Origin: JAAYZX01 sp040770645
Lineage (GTDB): Bacteria; Actinomycetota; Thermoleophilia; RBG-16-64-13
Length of the DNA: 25,871 bases
Assembly (NCBI GenBank): GCA_040770645.1
Contig: JAXGIS010000020.1
Span: 1 to 25,871 of the forward strand
Direction: 5' to 3'
Below, one piece after another: positions 1 through 8,592 of the stretch. The translations under genes and the position numbers were made by a program. Below the pieces are notes generated by a model, which saw only the letters and a list, made by a program, of their open reading frames with translations, made no database searches and had not been told where the DNA came from. Position 1 is the first letter of the stretch, and each line of letters opens with the position of its first letter.

Positions 1-1462
1 CGCCACCGATCTCGGCGCCGGCGGTGCCGGTGTTCACGTTGACCAGGCCACAGTCGGAGCCCTGAGCGCTCAGGAACTGTTCGGCTTCGAGTAGGTCGGT
101 GGTGAAGATGGCCGAAGATAGGCCTTGGGGGACGCTGTTGTGGATGGCGATGGCGTCCTCGAGGGTGGGGTAGGGCATGGTATACAGGATGGGAGCGAAG
201 GTCTCTTCCTGGATAATGGGCATGTCCGGCCGCGCTTCGATGATGGTGGGCTCCACGTAGAAGCCGCCGGGGTTATCGGGCGTAACGAGTGGTTTGCCTC
301 CGCAGAGCAGCCGCCCGCCCTGCTCTTGGGCCTGCGCCACTGCAGCCAGATAGTCCTCAACGGCGTCACGACTCACCAGAGGCCCCACCAGCACGCCGGG
401 TTCCAAAGGATTACCCACCCGCACCGACCGGTACACCGCCGCCAGACGATCAACGAGGTCGCGATAAATGCCCTCCTGGGCGATGAGTCGGCGCGTGGAC
501 GTGCAACGCTGGCCGGTGGTGGCCAAAGCACCGAAGGCCACTCCGCGCACCGCCGTCCGCATGTCCGCCTTGGCGGTAACCACCGCCGCGTTGTTCCCGC
601 CCAACGCCAGCAGGCTCCGGCCCAAGCGGGATGCCACTCTTCGGCCACCAACCGACCGGTGGCCACGGAGCCCGTGAACGAGACCAGGGGCAGGCGCCGA
701 TCCTGGAGCATGCGGTCGCCCACCACGCGGCCGCTGCCCACGACGAGGAAGAAGATGGGGGGATGACCCAGCTGCTCCAGTACTTGGTTGGCCACCCGCA
801 CCACAGCTATGGCAGTCAGCGCAGCTCGGGTGACGACGGCTTCCACACCGCCAAGTTGCCGACTACGGCGGCGATGAACGCGTTCCAAGACCAGACGGCC
901 GACGGGAAGTTGAAAGCGGTGATCACGCCGATGGCCCCCAGAGGATGCCACTGCTCTTGTATACGATGATGCGGGCGCTCGCTCGGCATGGTGAGCCCGT
1001 AGAGCTGGCGGGAGAGCCCCACCGCGAAGTGGCCGATATCGACCATCTCCTGAATCTCGCCTTTGGCTCTTCCACTATGGTCTTACCCACCTCTAGGGAG
1101 ACCAGGAGTCCCAGACATCTCCTTCTGCCGGCGCAGTTCCTCCGCTATGTGCAGTACGGCCTGACCCCGCACGGGAGCGGGCACAGCGGGCCCAAGCCAA
1201 CGCTGACTCCTGGGCGCGCTCCATCATCTCCTCGTAGTTGTGGGGAAATGCCGTGGCCACGTGGCCCAGTATCCCGCCGTCTATGGGCGAAACACTGGGA
1301 AGGATGTCCGCTCCCTCAGGGGCAACCCAGCGTCCACAGAAAATGCCGGGGAGCGGGTCGGAGGGACCGAGAAGCGACGCAACGCGGGAGCGAGCCGCCC
1401 CATGCTGAGCGAAGGCGGCGCATCCTTTCGCTTGCCCGTTGCCCGGTGGAACACCCCACCCT
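1..1462 (-). pseudogene. ALDH7-type aldehyde dehydrogenase, several frameshifts, 3' end beyond window
   Basis: NAD(P)+-dependent aldehyde dehydrogenase related to the ALDH7 (aminoadipate-semialdehyde) group. Reading the minus strand across frames recovers FCGRWVAPEG and SPIDGG (N-terminal), GHFAVGLSRQLYG, GVITAFNFPSAVWSWNAF (cofactor-binding region), SFTGSVATGR, LGGNNAAVVTAKADM, the catalytic Cys in TTGQRCTSTRR, and NVNTGTAGAEIGGA at the window edge, which is typical of ALDH7. The frame changes near 1186, 1116, 1067, about 837 and about 640. Several breaks look like one lost or gained base. The start is uncertain, somewhere upstream of about 1360. The remaining C-terminus lies outside the window. 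With at least five breaks it is either decayed or badly sequenced. The many single-base breaks in essential genes nearby favour sequencing error. The physiological substrate cannot be told. Confidence 0.8.
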
Positions 1463-1514
1463 GTACATGAGTATACCGATGGCACCCTCAAGTAGTGCGT
1501 ACGGATGCGGGTTT

Positions 1515-1590
1515 TGGTGGGCCCAGTAGGATTCGAACCTACGACCGGCCGATTATGAGTCGGCAGCTCTAACCACTGAGCTATGGGCCC
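1515..1590 (-). tRNA. tRNA with CAT anticodon (elongator Met or Ile2)
   Basis: On the minus strand a full cloverleaf is visible. A 7-bp acceptor stem (GGGCCCA paired with TGGGCCC) is followed by discriminator A and an encoded CCA. The D-arm is TAGCTCAGTGGTTAGAGC. The anticodon stem GCCGA/TCGGC encloses loop CTCATAA, giving anticodon CAT. The T-arm contains GGTTCGAATCC. The loop and D-arm resemble both elongator tRNA-Met and the lysidine-modified tRNA-Ile2. An initiator is unlikely because the acceptor stem is fully paired. Sequence alone does not settle Met against Ile2. Confidence 0.95.
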
Positions 1591-1695
1591 ACACGGGGAC
1601 GGTGGGCGACCTTGAAGCCCACCGAGGTTTCCATTCTAGCTGAAGCGCGGCCCGGGTCGTAGGGGTAGTGGGAAACATCGCCAACCCTTTTCCGC

Positions 1696-1884
1696 CTACG
1701 CCAACTCCAGCAACAAACACACCGTGTTGGGCACGGAGATTGGGCCAGAGTCTCACCTCGCCCTTGGCGCCCGCGGTAGAAGGAGCGTACAACACGCATG
1801 CCGTGCGCTTTCGCAAAGATGCGGAAGTCCCTTATGCTCACGCTGTGGATGTTGGGGGGAAGAAAATCGCCAGGGGAGGCTCAG
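1696..1884 (-). pseudogene. metW: MetW C-terminal fragment (5' part replaced)
   Basis: Minus-strand residues DFLPPNIHSVSIRDFRIF followed by AKAHGMRVVRSFYRG match the C-terminal part of MetW, where an N-I-H, x-I-x-D-F segment precedes a G-(I/M)-R-(I/V) strand. After a frame change near 1770 the reading continues as GEVRLWPNLRAQHGVF, the MetW WPNL motif. A further frame change gives LLLELA and a TAG at 1696-1698. MetW is a SAM-dependent-methyltransferase-fold partner usually encoded directly after metX. Its N-terminal half, including the SAM-binding motif, is absent because sequence before about 1884 is unlike it. The position downstream of metX supports the call. Only the fragment is supported, and the boundaries are approximate. 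Confidence 0.6.
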
Positions 1885-2435
1885 CTTCTAAAGTTTGTAA
1901 ATACTGAAGAATGTAAAGCTCCTCGGTATGGTTTGAGACCCGACGATGAGGGGTGGTCACCGCAAGGCTTCCGCATTCGATCTTGCTCCGTGCCCAGCGC
2001 GTGGTGCTCGGCTCACTGCTGCAGCCACCTCCTGGGTTCAAGCAGGCGCCATTCCAGCATGATGCAAACAGCTCTGCAGTTGCTGGAATGCTGCCATCAC
2101 ACTGCCTTGACTAAAGTGAGGTGGTATACGTGTGCGTGCAGGTGTTAGTGTTGCGGGTGCGGTGTTACAAGAACAGGAGGATGGTGTGTTTTTTGTTAAA
2201 AAAAGGCACTGTTCAGGCTGGCTGCCTCAGTTTATGGGGTTCACACAACCCCGGACTCAAACTGCCCGTACTCTTGAGCTTCTGAATAGAGGTAGCCTTG
2301 CCATCTCCGCCTCACTGGGAGTGGAGCTCTGACAATGGCTGGTGCATACTGGAGTGCAGTGGCACGATCTCGGCGCCTTGGCCTTGATCTATCTCCTGGA
2401 CAGGTGCCTGCAGGACTGCCTGGCATTATCAGGAC
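1885..2435. other. Foreign-looking insert or chimeric segment with Alu-like words between metX and metW
   Basis: This stretch has no credible ORF and is visibly richer in A/T than its flanks, for example the T6 and A7 runs near 2187-2205. It begins where MetW homology is lost and ends where MetX homology is lost. Positions 2349-2374 read, in plus orientation, like the Alu left-to-right junction GGAGTGCAGTGGCACGATCT. Positions 2006-2042 contain GGCTCACTGC and CACCTCCTGGGTTCAAGC, also Alu-like. A short inverted repeat, ATTCCAGCA (2051-2059) and TGCTGGAAT (2081-2089), lies between them. The match to the primate Alu consensus is from memory, not from a search. Contaminating primate DNA joined by the assembler is the simplest explanation. 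Confidence 0.6.
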
Positions 2436-3383
2436 CACTACCGGCACGTCCGTGAAGGCTTCCACCCGGGTGCCGCGGCCGTTGGTGAGATCGAAGTAGT
2501 CCAAGGCTTTGGTGATGTAGAGATAGCTGTTGGCATCGAAGCGCCGAATGAAGACCTCGCCCTGGTGTTTCAGATAGCTTTCCACCTCGAAGTCAACCGA
2601 GGCGAAATCGTATCCGAACACTTCCTTCTGGCGAAGGCGGCGACCGAACTTGTCCCGCATAGACTCGTCGGACAGATAGGTGACATGGCCTATCATGCGC
2701 GCCACCGTGAGACCGGCGTCGGGCCCTTCGCCTCCGTAGTAGTCGCCCCCGCGCCAGTTGGGATCACGCATGATGGCCTGCCTACCCACTTCGTTGAAGG
2801 CAATCTGCATGGGAGAGTGCTTATGGGTACAGGCGATCGGGATACACGATGCCACCATCTCCGGGTAGGTGACAACCCACTGAAGCGCCTGCATACCACC
2901 CATAGATCCGCCGCAGACGGAGAGAAGGCGGCTAATCCCCAGTCTATCCAACAGCAACTTCTGGGCGCGCACCATGTCCGGCAGCGTGACTACCGGGAAA
3001 CGCAGCCCGTACGGGCTGCCGGTCTCTGGGTCTAGCGATGATGGTCCGCTCGAGCCCCGGCATCCGCCGATGACGTTTGAGCAGATCACGAAATAGCGCT
3101 CGGTGTCGAAAGCTTTGCCGGGCCCGACCATGATGTCCCACCAGCCGGCCCGCGCACTGCCCTCATGGTAACCGGCCACGTGTGCATCCCCCGATAAAGC
3201 GTGGAGGATGAGTATGGCGTTACTGCCGTCGGCGTTGAGATGCCCATACGTCTCGTAGGCGATGGTAACCGGTGCCAGCATCAGCCCAGAGTCGAGTGGC
3301 AGCTCCGCGAAGCTCGCGTACTGCGTCTCCACCAAGCCCACAGATCCGTCGGTTTCTTGACCTTCGATGTAGTAGTCGCTCAT
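2432..3383 (-). pseudogene. metX: Homoserine O-acetyltransferase, 3' third missing
   Basis: MetX acylates homoserine in methionine biosynthesis and has an alpha/beta-hydrolase fold. Visible family features are ILILHALSGDAHVAG, WWDIMVGPGKAFDT, ICSNVIGGCRGSSGPSS, the nucleophile elbow CGGSMGGMQALQW with the catalytic Ser, HKHSPMQIAFNEVGRQAI, and SYLYITKALDYFDL. The ATG at 3381-3383 starts MSDYYIEG. A GTG at 3423-3425 would add 14 residues with no clear ribosome site. After AFTDVPVVVL (about 2435) similarity stops abruptly. The ORF runs on in unrelated codons to 2241. The catalytic Asp and the Gly-His-Asp segment that families carry about 100 residues further on are missing, so the product as assembled should be inactive. 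The neighbour metW fragment confirms a former metXW operon interrupted by foreign sequence. Confidence 0.85.
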
Positions 3384-3566
3384 GGACGAAGAAGTGTACC
3401 GCAGAACTCGCCCGTGGCCATTCACGGACCCCGAAGCTCGCCGCGCTGCGGCGGTTGCAACCGCAGGCGCAGCCGGCTCCGGGCATTGAACCTCGGTTGG
3501 GCGGGCCGGACGATGATCCGCTATCCGAAGTTGACCGGCCGGGGCGTGCGCCGCCGGCTGTGGCCG

Positions 3567-5314
3567 CTAACCGTGATAGCGGTTGGTGATGGGCAGCCGC
3601 CGATCCTTCCCGAAGGCTTTGGGAGTGATCTGCACTCCCGGCGCTCCCTGTCGGCGCTTATACTCGTTCAAGTCAATCATGCGCGTAATGCGCTCCACCA
3701 CGGCGCGGTCCAACCCCGTCGCCGCTATCTCCTCAACGCTCTCATCGCGAACCACATACGCTTCCACGATAGAATCGAGGACTTCGTACGGGGGTAACGT
3801 ATCTTGGTCCGTCTGGTCCGCCCGCAACTCCGCTGAAGGCGGGCGGGTGATGGTTGATTCCGGGATGGGCCCGCTGCCCGGTCCCCGCTGGTTGCGATAA
3901 CGGGCGAGACGGTATACCAGCGTCTTGGGCACGTCCTTGATGACCGCAAAGCCCCCCACCATATCCCCGTAGAGCGTCGTGTAGCCCACGGCCGTCTCGC
4001 TCTTGTTGCCGGGGGCCAGCACCAGCCAGCCGAACTTGTTGGACATGGCCATGAGGTAGTTGCCGCGGATGCGCGCCTGTATGTTCTCCTCGGTGACGTC
4101 GGGCTCTCTGCCGCTGAAAGTGGCGGCCAGTGAGTCCAGGTAGGCGGAGAAGACCTCCTCAATGTAGATCTCGTGGAACTCGATCTCCAGATTCCGGGCG
4201 GTGACGCGCGCGTCGAGGCGCGTTTCCGCGCTCGTGAACCGTGACGGCATGGAGACGCCCACCACTCGCTCTCTGCCCAAGGCGTCCACGGCAATGCACG
4301 CCAACAGCGCCGAGTCGATGCCCCCGCTCAGTCCCATGACCACGCGTCCGAAGCGGTTCTTGTTCACGTAGTCCGCCGTGGCCAGGCACAATGCCGCGTA
4401 GACTTCGGCCTCGTCTGTCAACGTTTCTTCCACCGCGCCCGGTCTGCCCACCAGATCTCCGCACAATGCCTCACCCATGCAGTTGGGCGGGCGACGCGTG
4501 CCCCCGTTCACTTCACTTACGCGCACCGGCCGAGGGCAGGCAGGTGTCTGTGACTGCTCCAACGAGGGCTCCGATGGCATACCCGGCGTGTCCACCTCTA
4601 CCAACAGCAGCGCTTGGGCGAACTGCGGCGCGCGGCACACCAACTCGCCCCCAGGGTCGATCACAAGGCTGTGCCCATCGAACACCAGTTCGTCCTGACC
4701 CCCACCCCGTTGACGTACACCACGAAAGAGCCGCATTCGCGGGCCTTCTGCCGCAGGATCTGCTCGCGCTGCCACCCCTTGCCGCGGTGATACGGCGACA
4801 TGGAGAGGTTCACGATCACATCGGCCCCGGCCGCCTCCTGAGCAGACCCATCCGGGCCCCAAAGGTCGGAACAGATGTCTATGGCCACGGCCGTCTGCTG
4901 CAGCCTCACGATCAGTGCTTCCTCGCCAGGGGTGAAGTATCGTTTCTCGTCGAGTCCAGCGTGGTCTGAGAGCAGGACCTTGCGGTACACATCGTGCACC
5001 CTACCCCGCGCCAGCACGGCTGCAGCGTTGTACACGCGTCCCGCTTCGTGCTCCGGGAACCCCACCACGGCCACGGTCCCCAAACACGCCGTGGCCACCA
5101 CATCGAGCGCGCGCCGGCAATCGATCAGGAAGTGCCGCCTGAGCAACAGGTCCTCCGGCGGATACCCACTGATGATGAGTTCTGGAAAGACCACCAGATC
5201 GGCACAGCAGCGCTGGGCCTCTTCCACCGACTCGATCACGCGCTGCGCATTTCCCTGCAGATCCCCCACTGTGGGGTTGATCTGCGCCAGCGCGATGCGC
5301 AGCACTTCCGTCAC
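3567..5314 (-). CDS. nadE: Glutamine-dependent NAD+ synthetase (one frameshift)
   Basis: It catalyses the last step of NAD+ synthesis, amidating deamido-NAD+ with ammonia drawn from glutamine. The N-terminal nitrilase-like glutaminase domain shows the triad Glu45 (FPELIISGYPPEDL), Lys112 (YRKVLLSD) and Cys148 (DICSDLWGPDG). The C-terminal synthetase has the PP-loop GLSGGIDSALLA near residue 329 and LAPGNKSETAVGY. The full length is about 580 residues, normal for the two-domain type. A single-base loss in a C5 run at 4699-4703 (plus strand) shifts the frame after YVNGVG. Adding one base restores GGQDELVFDG. Both halves are otherwise intact, so sequencing error is likely. The ATG overlaps the manB stop by four bases (5311-5314), implying translational coupling. 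The TAG stop follows NRYHG. Confidence 0.93.
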
Positions 5315-6702
5315 CCCTCCCGGCGCAGCAGGTCGAGAACGTCTGCGGTCTTCTCGTGCAGCAGGTCCACATCGGCCCGCGTTTCCAGGTTTACCCTCAC
5401 CACCGGCTCCGTGTTGGACATACGCACGTTAACCCGCCACTGCGGGTACTCCACGCTGACGCCGTCGGTCTCGTCAACGCTGAGCGCGCCGGGCGCGAGC
5501 GCGGCCTTCAGGCCCGCGAGCGCCGCGGCGGGATCACGCAGTTCCAGATTGATCTCGCCGCTCACCGGGAAACGGGCCACGCGATCGCCAACCAGCGCGG
5601 ATAGGCGCTTTCCCGTACGGCTCATGAGCGACGCCACCAGCAGCCATGGAATCATACCGCTGTCGCAATAGGCGAAACGACGGAAATAATGGTGAGCGGA
5701 CATCTCGCCGCCGTAGAGCGCATCCTCGCGCCGCATGCGTTCCTTGATGAAGGCATGGCCGCTCTTGTTCATGATGGGAATGCCTCCGGCCTCCCTCACC
5801 ATCTCGATGGTGTTCCACACCAGGCGTGGATCATGCACAATGCGCCCCCCCGGATGATCCTTCAGAGCCTCCTGTGCCAACAATCCCACCAGGTAGTAGC
5901 CTTCGATGAAGGCGCCGTTCTCGTCGAAGAAGAAGCAGCGGTCGCAGTCCCCATCCCAGGCCAGGCCGAGATCAGCGTTTTCCTTGATGACCGCGTCTGC
6001 CGTAACGGCGCGGTTTTCGGGAAGGAGGGGGTTGGGGACCCCTCTGGGAAAAGTGCCGTCGGGCACCATGTGCATGGGTAAGAACTCCAGGGGAAGCCGG
6101 TCCCGAAGGATTTCCACCAGCGGCCCGGCCATGCCGTCCCCGCCGTTGGCCACTACGCGCAGGGGACTCAGAGCCGATGGATTCACGTAGCCCATCAGAT
6201 GCTCCACGTAGGCCGGCGTGGGATCAATCTCCGAAATTGTGCCGCGGTGTGCACCGGACTCCGGCCGCGCCAGAGGGCCACTCCCTTGCAGGGCCGCGGC
6301 CACCCACGACCCCATCTGGCTCAGTCCGGTGTCGCCGCTGATGGGGATGGCGCGCTCACGCACGAACTTCATGCCGTTGTAGTCTGCCGGGTTGTGGCTG
6401 GCTGTGATCATGGCCCCGGCATCGGCTTGGAGGTGCCACGTGGCGAAGTACACTTGTTCCGTACCCACCAAGCCGATATCGAGCACGTCGGCCCCGGCAT
6501 CCGTAACCCCACGGCTGAACGCATCTTGAAGTGCCCGGCCGGACAAACGCATGTCGCGCCCCACCACCACACGCCGGGGCGATACCAAGCGCACGAGGGC
6601 GTGGCCGCTCCAGTAGGCCACTTCTTCGTTCACTTCATCCGGTACGCGCCCCCGCACGTCATACGCTTTGAAACAGTGCAAAGGTGCCTGCTGTTCTTCC
6701 AT
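5311..6702 (-). CDS. manB: Phosphomannomutase/phosphoglucomutase
   Basis: 463-residue alpha-D-phosphohexomutase, full length and unbroken. It interconverts hexose 6- and 1-phosphates in the cytoplasm. Seen in order are AYDVRGRVPDE at the N-terminus, VGRDMRLSG, the phosphoserine loop ITASHNPADYNGMKF (catalytic Ser102), the metal loop DGDCDR (250-255), the sugar-specificity loop GEMSAHHYF (332-340) and the phosphate-binding loop MSNTEPVVRVN near residue 430. The GEMS loop fits PMM/PGM enzymes with dual mannose/glucose use. An AGGGGG ribosome site sits about 8 bases before the ATG. It follows manC by about 24 bases and overlaps nadE by 4. Together with manC it would supply GDP-mannose for polysaccharide or lipoglycan. 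The gene symbol is by role, and glucose may be an equal substrate. Confidence 0.93.
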   Translation of the reverse strand: MEEQQAPLHCFKAYDVRGRVPDEVNEEVAYWSGHALVRLVSPRRVVVGRDMRLSGRALQDAFSRGVTDAGADVLDIGLVGTEQVYFATWHLQADAGAMITASHNPADYNGMKFVRERAIPISGDTGLSQMGSWVAAALQGSGPLARPESGAHRGTISEIDPTPAYVEHLMGYVNPSALSPLRVVANGGDGMAGPLVEILRDRLPLEFLPMHMVPDGTFPRGVPNPLLPENRAVTADAVIKENADLGLAWDGDCDRCFFFDENGAFIEGYYLVGLLAQEALKDHPGGRIVHDPRLVWNTIEMVREAGGIPIMNKSGHAFIKERMRREDALYGGEMSAHHYFRRFAYCDSGMIPWLLVASLMSRTGKRLSALVGDRVARFPVSGEINLELRDPAAALAGLKAALAPGALSVDETDGVSVEYPQWRVNVRMSNTEPVVRVNLETRADVDLLHEKTADVLDLLRREG

Positions 6703-6726
6703 CTCGACCCCCTGTCGACGCGTGCT

Positions 6727-7815
6727 TCAGCGGTCGTCTTCCAGTTGGGCAACGAGTTGCCGTATCTCCTCCGCCCTCCAACGCGGTACCACCAGTGTAT
6801 ACGCCTGCTAGGCCCGCACCACGATGAGGTCGTCCACCCCCACCAACGCCACCAGTTCTCCCGGATCCGCGCAAAACACGATGTTGGCCCGTGCATCGAG
6901 GGTGGCCAACCGCCCCCGAAAGTGGTTGCCGTGGTCGTCTGCCGGGAGGTATTCCTCCAGAGCCACCCAACCACCCAAATCGCTCCACTCAAAAGTGGCG
7001 CCTATCATGCGCACGTTGGCGGCGTGTTCCATGACCCCGTAGTCCACGGATAGCGATGGCAAAGAGGCGAATGCCTCCCTCAGGGGCCGCCGATGGATCT
7101 CTTCCGCTCCTCCTCCCAGGGGCACGGCCTCCAACACCGCCAGATGACCGGGTAGGTTCTTGTGGTACTCGGACAGGATTACGTCCGTGCCCCACACGAA
7201 CATGCCACTGTTCCACCAGTACTCGCCCGCAGCCACATATTCTTCCGCAGTCGCCAGGTCCGGCTTCTCTCGAAAGCCAAGAAGCGAATAATGGGTCAAA
7301 TCCCCATCGACCCGCACTTTCGCGCCCTGACGTAGATAACCGTAAGCCGTGGCCGGATAGGTTGGTGGTATGCCCAGCGTGTACAGGACAGGCTCGGAAG
7401 CCGCCGCCGTTGCAGCCGAGTTGATGACTCGTGCGAACTCTTCGCTGGGAGCGATACGATGGTCGGCGGTCAGCACCACCATCACCATATCTCCAAAGCG
7501 CTCACGGCAGATCAATGCCCCCAGGCAGATGGCCGCCGCGGTGTCGCGACGCATGGGCTCGCCGATGATGTTGGCGTGCGGCAGATCCGGAAGCTGTTCT
7601 CGAACGAGCGGAACGAAGGCTTCGTTCGTGAGCACCAGGATCCGTTCGGAAGGAGCGATCAGGGAAGCCAGGCGATAACCCGTCTGCAGCAGGCTCCTGT
7701 CACCGAGCAGGGTGAGGAACTGCTTGGGCTTGTCTTGAGTGCTGAGGGGCCAGAATCGCGTGCCCGCTCCTCCGGCCAGCACCACTACCGCGCAGTCCGT
7801 AGTGCCGTCGCCCAT
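6727..7815 (-). CDS. manC: Mannose-1-phosphate guanylyltransferase with in-frame amber near the end
   Basis: It forms GDP-mannose from mannose 1-phosphate and GTP. The nucleotidyltransferase signature VLAGGAGTRFWPLSTQDKPK is near the N-terminus. IGEPMRRDTAAAICLGAL, TADHRI, GFREKPDLA, YWWNSGMFVW and ATFEWSDLGGW follow. ATG 7813-7815 (MGDGTTDC) puts the signature at the usual distance. The longer ORF from GTG 7869 adds 18 unrelated residues. The frame ends with VDDLIVVRA and TAG at 6808-6810. The same frame then continues for 26 sense codons, AYTLVVPRWRAEEIRQLVAQ and on, to TGA at 6727-6729. That stretch has the pattern of the family C-terminus (D-A-x-L-V-x-P-R-x-R-A-E). The amber codon is thus a point change, a base-call error or a readthrough stop. 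The interval is given to the second stop. Confidence 0.9.
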
Positions 7816-7949
7816 GTGCGCTGGTAGGCGCCTCTGCGGCGATATCGATGGCTGCGGCGTTATCTTCACTGATGTCTTTCACTGCTGTCAGGGCCTCCGC
7901 TGCGCTTCGGAACAACGGTGCGTCACTTCGTCACCCGTCGCTTGCTCGG

Positions 7950-7967
7950 CGCCATGCTAGCATGGCG
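7950..7967. promoter_or_regulatory. 18-bp perfect palindrome upstream of manC
   Basis: CGCCATGCTAGCATGGCG is self-complementary over all 18 bases and lies about 135 bp upstream of the manC ATG, in the gap between manC and tRNA-Asn. Its symmetry and position suit a dimeric repressor operator. No regulator can be named, and no convincing promoter elements were seen overlapping it. Confidence 0.35.
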
Positions 7968-8022
7968 ACCCCGCTCCACGCGCAACGCCCAAACCGCTTC
8001 CGGCACCTGCGGCGGTATAGTG

Positions 8023-8056
8023 GCGCGGCCCCGCGGGAAACGCCGCGGGGCCGCGC
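8023..8056. terminator. GC-only 14-bp perfect hairpin
   Basis: GCGCGGCCCCGCGG (8023-8036) pairs exactly with CCGCGGGGCCGCGC (8043-8056) across a 6-base loop. It lies between tRNA-Asn and manC, downstream of the tRNA on the minus strand. No T-run follows on either strand, so this is a strong structure that may end or pause transcription, but not a classical intrinsic terminator. Confidence 0.4.
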
Positions 8057-8065
8057 AGAAACATA

Positions 8066-8098
8066 ACCGCCTCATGAGGCAGAGCCCCATGAGGCGGT
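8066..8098 (-). terminator. Hairpin just downstream of tRNA-Asn
   Basis: ACCGCCTCATG (8066-8076) is perfectly complementary to CATGAGGCGGT (8088-8098) with an 11-base loop. On the minus strand it begins 9 bases after the CCA end of tRNA-Asn and is followed by TATGTTTCTG, a weak T-rich tail. It is the likely terminator or processing boundary for the tRNA transcript. Confidence 0.5.
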
Positions 8099-8106
8099 GT
8101 GCTGTC

Positions 8107-8182
8107 TGGCTCCTCGGGCAGGACTCGAACCTGCAACACCCTGGTTAACAGCCAAGTGCTCTGCCAATTGAGCTACCGAGGA
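8107..8182 (-). tRNA. tRNA-Asn (GTT)
   Basis: Minus-strand cloverleaf with acceptor TCCTCGG/CCGAGGA, discriminator G and encoded CCA, D-arm TAGCTCAATTGGCAGAGC, anticodon loop CTGTTAA (anticodon GTT) and T-arm GGTTCGAGTCC. The sequence is very close to the usual bacterial tRNA-Asn pattern. Confidence 0.97.
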
Positions 8183-8199
8183 ATGAATTGGCGCTGCTC

Positions 8200-8228
8200 A
8201 GTATAGCCGAGAGTCTCCGGGTTGAAAA
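8200..8228 (-). promoter_or_regulatory. Probable promoter of tRNA-Asn
   Basis: On the minus strand TATACT (8205-8200) lies 17 bases upstream of the tRNA 5' end. A weak -35 box TTTTCA (8228-8223) sits 17 bases further upstream. The -10 is near consensus and the -35 matches at four of six positions. Confidence 0.5.
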
Positions 8229-8273
8229 CCGGCCAAGTTCATACCGCGTCGCCCCACCCACCCGAAGCGAAGG

Positions 8274-8592
8274 CTACAGCCTCTCCACCTGCGTGCCGCA
8301 GCAGTCGCAACGCAGTCCGGCGTCCGCCTGCACATGTGCCCGGATCTCGAGCCCAGAGTCGCGTGCACCTGCCGACTTGGACCGGAGGAAGCCTCTGCCA
8401 CACACGGGGCACCTCGAGCCCTGTTGCAGGCCGCCCAACAGGGCGGCCAAGCTCAAGGCTGGGGCGGATTCGTGTTCCTCTGCCTGCGCCGGGGACCTCC
8501 CCTCCCTCGGCCCATATCAATCTGAGCTGCGACTGGGCGACCTCGTTGAGCTGCGCGCCCTGGCCTCTGGTTCTGACCGCGCCGGCCCTCAT
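8274..8592 (-). CDS. Small double-CxxC zinc-ribbon protein, probably frameshifted
   Basis: An ATG at 8590-8592 shares its last minus-strand bases with the lexA TGA, a stop-start overlap suggesting coupled translation. Its frame reads MRAGAVRTRG then LNEVAQSQLRLIWAEGGEV. In another minus frame, open from about 8535, the reading is AEEHESAPALSLAALLGGLQ followed by SRCPVCGRGFLRS and, 27 residues after the first pair, LRCDCCGTQVERL and TAG. CPVC and CDCC make a classic pair of zinc knuckles. I join the frames because of the G-runs around 8490-8515, where a single-base loss would do it. If they are not joined, the zinc-ribbon part would need its own start, for instance TTG 8456. No family is recognised. 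It may be a DNA- or RNA-binding accessory of the lexA transcript. Confidence 0.5.
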
